Shown here piece after piece: positions 57,533 to 64,000 of a stretch of 64,000 bases of DNA. Where the stretch lies: NCBI GenBank assembly GCA_002335605.1, contig BEDY01000011.1:186001-250000 (forward strand), in the 5' to 3' direction. Made by a program: the position numbers and the translations under genes. The notes beneath the pieces were generated by a model. The model was not told the origin of the DNA. It worked only from the letters and a program-made list of their open reading frames with translations, and ran no database searches. Position 1 is the first letter of the stretch, and every line of letters starts with the position of its first letter. Source of the DNA: Prillingera fragicola (lineage: Eukaryota; Basidiomycota; Tremellomycetes; Trichosporonales; Trichosporonaceae).

Positions 57533-60012
57533 TCAGTACTTGCCGCTCAACAATGGCAAGCGAGGCAAGCGACTCACAGCTTCCTTGGCTTCTTCGCAAT
57601 GACCGCCTCCAGTCTCGCTATCGATTTGATGGCAGATAAACAGGGCGTCGGCCGCATCGCCAAGAACAGCACAGCCAGCGCGAATCGCAAGGAATGGGAC
57701 ACCGCCACAGAGCAGCGCCGCCACTGGCGCATAGCTGGGGTTCCCCAATGTGTGCGCCATGTAAAGGTATCCTGCCGTGGCAGTGAATAGGCCCGTTGCC
57801 GTTGAGCTCAGAGTGAGCAGCAGCTTGATAAGTGTGTCTGTACCGTCAGCCACCACTAACACTACTCAAAGGAGAACTCACAATCGAGAAGCTTCCCACT
57901 GTTCCGCCTGCTGGCGAGACCAACAGCGCGTCGAGCGCTGGGCCAAAATGCCTCTCCGGTGATGCCGACATATACGAGAGCATAGCCGTTGAGCTGATCA
58001 AGAATGCTAGCCACCATCGTGAAGAACGGTGTGAGCGCGGAGACGAAGGAAATGGGGCCTGGCAGTGATCGGCGTGAGGTGAGCCTCTTAAGTTCCTGCG
58101 CTGCCCTGCCAATCACACGGACAGTGGCGACAATGAGTGACCCGAGACAGATGCTGCCCAACGACGTGCCAGTTGCGCGATGGACAGCGGCCGTCGTGAC
58201 CTGCAGTGGGTCTTGAATGGTTTCCCTGACTAGTCAGCAGTGCCGTAAAATCCGTAAATGCTCACCTGTGGAAGTACCACTCGCCTACCACGCCGGCCAC
58301 CGCGACACGGCCGACACCGCGAATTACACCCCAGGACCACACCCAGATAACAGTGACGACAAACATCAGCCATCCTGCGTAAGGCTTGATGTGGAAGACT
58401 CGAGTGTTTTCACGTCTACGCGTGTCAGCTTCTACGCTCAAGTTGCGTACCCACGGAGCCCCCCAGTAGCCGATCATGCCCAAGCGAATGAGCATCGTTA
58501 AGAAAGGAATTGACGTCACAGCGAAAACTGCCAAGAGCAGCGGCGTAAGAAGTAAAAGAGGGGGATGCGAGAGAAGCAAATGTGTCGACAGCTGATCGTT
58601 AGTACCATCTCTCTGGTGGCAACTCACCTCAACTACAGAGACAGTACGCGCCAATCTCTTCCGCCTTAGCCACACCATCCGAGCGAATAACGCAGCCAAG
58701 AACCAAAGCAGGACGGCGCCCAATCGCAATCCGGTAGTGGCCCACCAGCTGCCTCCTTGATCGGTGTCGCGAAGTGTCTCGAAACTGGCACCGAGTGCCC
58801 ACCATCCGCAAACGAACAATGAAAATGGAACGGCCACAGCTGTAGCCATGAGGACCGGCCGGACAGTCTTGCTCAAAAGGAAGAGAAAGACGGGAGGAAG
58901 AACAAGACTTGGAATGACGAGTGCAATCAACAGTGGCAGCAAAGGGACGACTGAGGGTGGCGACCGGGAAGGCTTGTCGCTAGGACGCTGTTCGAGGTTA
59001 GCAGAGACAAACTGGTAGGTTGGCATGCCACGCACATCCACCGATCCCCACACAAATAAGAGCCCGAACAGAATGGCAAGCAAGCTGGACAGCCACAGAG
59101 CGAGAAATGCGGGATCTGCTGTCAGCTTCTATCTGTGCCATGAATTCGCACCTTTGTACTTCCTCAGGCCTTCGCGCTCCCAATGCCCAAAGCGCCCGTG
59201 ATACACCTGCAATCGGACCGGCACTTTGGTAGTCATTTGGGTAATCTCATCGGGTCCGAGTAACGGCTCCTCGAGTGTGGACGTCTCGGGAGCCAGGAAA
59301 GCAGCGGCCTCACGAGAGTGTCGCCTATGGTGGCGAGACTGGCCCATCATGCCGACTTGCTCGTCTTCACTTTCATCTTCCGTCTCCTTTTCGCTCTCAG
59401 ATGCTTCACTGGACGACGACTCGGGAAACACGCTCTGATATGCGAGCCACCCTTTCTTGTTTCGTGAATTCCTCTGCAAACGATCTTGTTGTGGAATAAG
59501 TGAGCGGCGAACTTGCGCCACTTGATCCAAATCGGCCTCCATCTCGGTCTCGCTCTCGGACGAAGGATGGTACGGGTCAGGTACACGCGAGGGGCGAGCT
59601 CGCTGTTGCTCGCCATCTTGGCTAACAGCGGGGGCATTGAAAAGGAGGCCGACTCCGATCCCGCTACCCCCGTGAGTGTCGTGAATGTCATCGATGTCGT
59701 CAATAGACGGAATGCCAGCCAGGCCTAGCCCTGGGAACGGTGGTGTCCGCGAAGATGACGACGAGCTACTTGCCCCAGCTAGCTGAGGATGATGCGAGGA
59801 GGTTGAAGGGGATGGTAGGAAGGGGTCGTGAGAGGGTGAACCTGGTGATGGAGGCCGGAAGATCTCCAGGGTCAGCTGCGAGGTGGCCTTATCACACTCA
59901 CTTGACTAGAAGTCGCTTGGTCGCCACCCGAGCGGCTGCCTGCCAGAAACTTGCTTGCATAGGCAGAAAATGACGGGGTCACGTTCGCCTGCCCCTCAGG
60001 CGAGTCTGACAT
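57533..60012 (-). CDS. Choline-transporter-like protein (SLC44/Pns1 family)
   Basis: Polytopic plasma-membrane protein. ATG at 60012 (MSDSPEGQANVTPSF), stop at 57533. N-terminal about 250 residues are cytosolic, Ser/Pro/Glu-rich (SSSSEASESEKETEDESEDE) with an LL-type motif (LEEPLLGPDE). Membrane spans follow: AILFGLLFVWGSV; VVPLLPLLIALVIPSLVLPP; PVLMATAVAVPFSLFVCGWW; LRLGAVLLWFLAALFARM; LLLTPLLLAVFAVTSIPFLT; WLMFVVTVIWVWSWGVIRG. The family's C-terminal block is clear: AGVVGEWYFHR, RATGTSLGSICLGSLIVATV, QLNGYALVYVGITGEAFWPS and LFTATAGYLYMAHTLGNPS. The AxxWYFH and GS-x-CLGSL motifs are diagnostic of the CTL family. At least five introns, near 57.85, 58.2, 58.6, 59.1 and 59.9 kb. Yeast Pns1 is not a proven choline carrier, so substrate is open. 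Confidence 0.9.
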
Positions 60013-61179
60013 GATGGCGAGCGGCGTAGGGGAGACGAGGCAGTGTAAGGTTGTAACGCGCGTTGGGTGGCCAAGGAAAGCTCAGATTGGCCCTAGTTGA
60101 GGAGTTGGGCGCCGAAAGGCGTAGGCATGTATACAAACGTCTCTCGCTGGCGGTGACGGCGTGTAATTGGCGCGAGGAATGGTCAAGAAGATGAACGATA
60201 ACGATGCTGTTGTACGTGGGGTGACGCGAGCAAATGGAGTGAATAGATACCGCAGTGCAACAGAGTGACGACTGCACAGGTGGTGGTGGGTGGCGTGAAC
60301 TACAGTACGCATACGTAATAGTTACTTGGCTTATTACCGTTGTTGTCAGCGGAGTCAAATAGAGATCAGCCGAGGAAGGGCGCCAAACCTCGTTCTCAAG
60401 CATCGGCGCACGTGATGACAGTGGGTCAAGCGCCGATCCATCCGAAGTGGCACTCGGTCTCGCGCCATCCTCACGGACTTCGATGCAAGAGCTGACACTC
60501 AGCTACTTCCATAGCTTGCACATCATGACGCAGACTGAACTATTCTTCCTGTTTGTCCAATGTATCGATACAGGAAAGGCCGGCTTAAGCTCCTGGGAGC
60601 GCAAGGGCCATAGCCTACCGCGGGCCAAGTACCTCGCGTCGACGAGATTTATTCAGTGCAGCTTTCTGGGCCATTGTGTTAGACTGCGGGCTGAAGTATG
60701 ATGGCCCGGATGATGCGAAGATTGCACCCAGGAAGGTTCAGGCCTATAGGGATGCGTAACATCGTCTGCCGGTTCACAAGATCACAGCCATACTGCACAG
60801 CGAAACTAATGTAGGTAGCATCTTGAATGCAGGCAGCTGCACGCACGCAACATGCAACACAGACGCACACGCGTGCATGCAAGATGACACCTCGGACGGC
60901 CTGGACCCGACCAGTTGGTGCGCGCGGCATGAAGGGTCCGCGCTGGCTACGGAAGTCACCGCCCGCAACGGGGCTAAGCGTTCCGCACAACCACTGCCGC
61001 CGGAGCTGCCGGGCCGACCAGACGCACCACACCATGTAGGCGCACGGTGGGGCTGACACTACTCTACCGCCGGCCAGGCCGTCCCCACAGCGTCATGTTC
61101 TCAAAGGTGGACCTCGTAATCACCGTGTCCATCTCTTTCTCATACTCTCACTCTCTCTCCAAAAAGACATCTAGTAACA
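60013..61179. promoter_or_regulatory. Divergent intergenic, 1.17 kb (CTL protein / PGI)
   Basis: No supported gene. A purine-pyrimidine (CA/CG) rich patch lies at 60838-60885, and a CT-rich leader (ctctctcc) directly precedes the PGI ATG, typical of strongly expressed glycolytic genes in fungi. Confidence 0.5.
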
Positions 61180-63167
<1,988 letters not shown>

Positions 63168-63460
63168 GCATAGCAGGCTGGAGAGGTCGTGGGAACATGC
63201 AGTAGTGTTGTAGAGTAGATGCAGCAATGGAAGAGAATCGCGGATGAACCGTTCCGGGATTGGGGAACGGCTTCAAAGCGGGTCTCGGCTGGGGCCGTTG
63301 CCACTCGGCAAAAGATTGCGGCTCACCCGCCAATCCTGATTCGTTGAGCCGGTCTTGTGGTGCACTGATTGAGTGAGCCACTTTGTACAAAGTCCAAGCC
63401 CATCCCAACCACCTGGACTCCTGTCGTCGCTCCACACTGTACATACGTTCACTCGCAGCG

Positions 63461-64000
63461 ATGTTGGCCGCCCGAACGCTGCTCCGAACGCTACCCCGCA
63501 ACGCACGTCGTGCGTCGGTTATTGGCGCCCGTACTGCGACACTCCCTCGCGCAACACCTGCCTCAGTCGCGGCTATTCGCTTCGGATCCCATGTTCCCCC
63601 ACGCAACCCCGCGTTCGCCCAGGTCACCGAAGACACTGTCCAGGAGCTGCGTGCTCTTCTTTCATCCCCCTCCTCCCTTCTGTCAACCCTTGATGGCTCT
63701 GCCACCGCAGAGGACCTCGTTGGTTTCAACGACGATTGGATGAACAAGTACCACGGTAAGAGCCAAGTTGTTGTCAAGCCCAAGACGACCGCAGAGGTCG
63801 CCGCTGTTGTCAAGTTCTGCTACGAGAAGGGTATCGCTGTTGTCCCTCAAGGTGGTAACACTGGTCTTGTTGGTAAGTCCTTGCCAGCCTGTTTCGCAGC
63901 ACGCTGACTTGGCAGGTGGCGGTGTCCCCATTCACGACGAGGTAGTCTTGTCCCTGGCCAACTTGAACCAGATCCGTTCCTTCGACCCCGTCTCGGGCAT
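63461..64000 (+). CDS. D-lactate / D-2-hydroxyglutarate dehydrogenase, 5' part
   Basis: FAD-linked mitochondrial oxidase, cut by the right edge. ATG at 63461 ([18 protein letters not shown]): first 40 residues are Arg/Ala/Thr-rich without acids, a matrix presequence. Exon 1 is 63461-63872, a 43-nt intron follows (63873-63915), then exon 2 continues past 64000. FAD_binding_4 features: [40 protein letters not shown] and [17 protein letters not shown]. The [14 protein letters not shown] motif is typical of D2HGDH and yeast Dld2/Dld3 as well as D-lactate dehydrogenases; choosing between them needs the C-terminal half. It lies 293 bp downstream of PGI, same strand, with no evident metabolic link. 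Confidence 0.9.

Overview
This window is nuclear chromosomal DNA from a fungus, most probably a basidiomycete yeast of the Tremellomycetes (Trichosporonales or Cryptococcus relatives). The evidence is a GC-rich, intron-dense gene set with very short GT-AG introns (mostly about 34-65 nt), a strong CTNAC branch site almost touching the AG, and fungal-specific proteins (Zn2Cys6 regulator, exomer Chs5, fungal acetamidase, Dcr2-like phosphatase). The species cannot be named from the sequence alone. I see no transposon, CRISPR array, rRNA or viral sequence.

Layout. 1-9.9 kb: an amidase (3' end cut by the window) diverging from a mitochondrial GABA transaminase, a His/Gly/Pro-rich repeat protein, a small four-exon orphan gene and a Zn2Cys6 transcription factor. 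9.9-16.6 kb: chromatin remodeller CHD1, a 1.7-kb gene-free stretch and an intron-bearing tRNA-Leu(CAA). 17-29.2 kb: exomer subunit Chs5, Dcr2-like phosphoesterase, DHHC palmitoyltransferase, SRSF1-like SR protein, tail-anchored FHA protein (Far9/SLMAP type) and MPDU1. 29.4-39.1 kb: ABC1/ADCK kinase, bHLH factor, auxin-efflux-family carrier and an LRR protein. 39.5-46.2 kb: CDC48, a derlin and fatty acid 2-hydroxylase. 47.4-52.8 kb: SWI/SNF subunit Swi1 (poly-Q, ARID) and frataxin. 53.6-60 kb: an FtsJ/Trm7 methyltransferase whose reading frame runs without a stop into a Ser/Thr kinase, then a choline-transporter-like protein. 61-64 kb: glucose-6-phosphate isomerase and the 5' part of a D-lactate/D-2-hydroxyglutarate dehydrogenase.

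Most genes are core housekeeping functions and the window is not a classical cluster. Two neighbourhoods look functionally coherent: amidase plus GABA transaminase share a 523-bp divergent promoter (omega-amino-acid and amide nitrogen use), and CDC48 is followed directly by a derlin whose C-terminus carries an SHP-like Cdc48-binding box (ERAD).

The most unusual observation is the open frame joining an FtsJ tRNA 2'-O-methyltransferase (K30-D121-K161-E251) to a complete protein kinase, 1022 codons over nine phase-compatible exons. It is either a true fusion protein or two genes separated by an intron or start site that cannot be settled without cDNA. Exon coordinates were read by eye from splice motifs and frame continuity.
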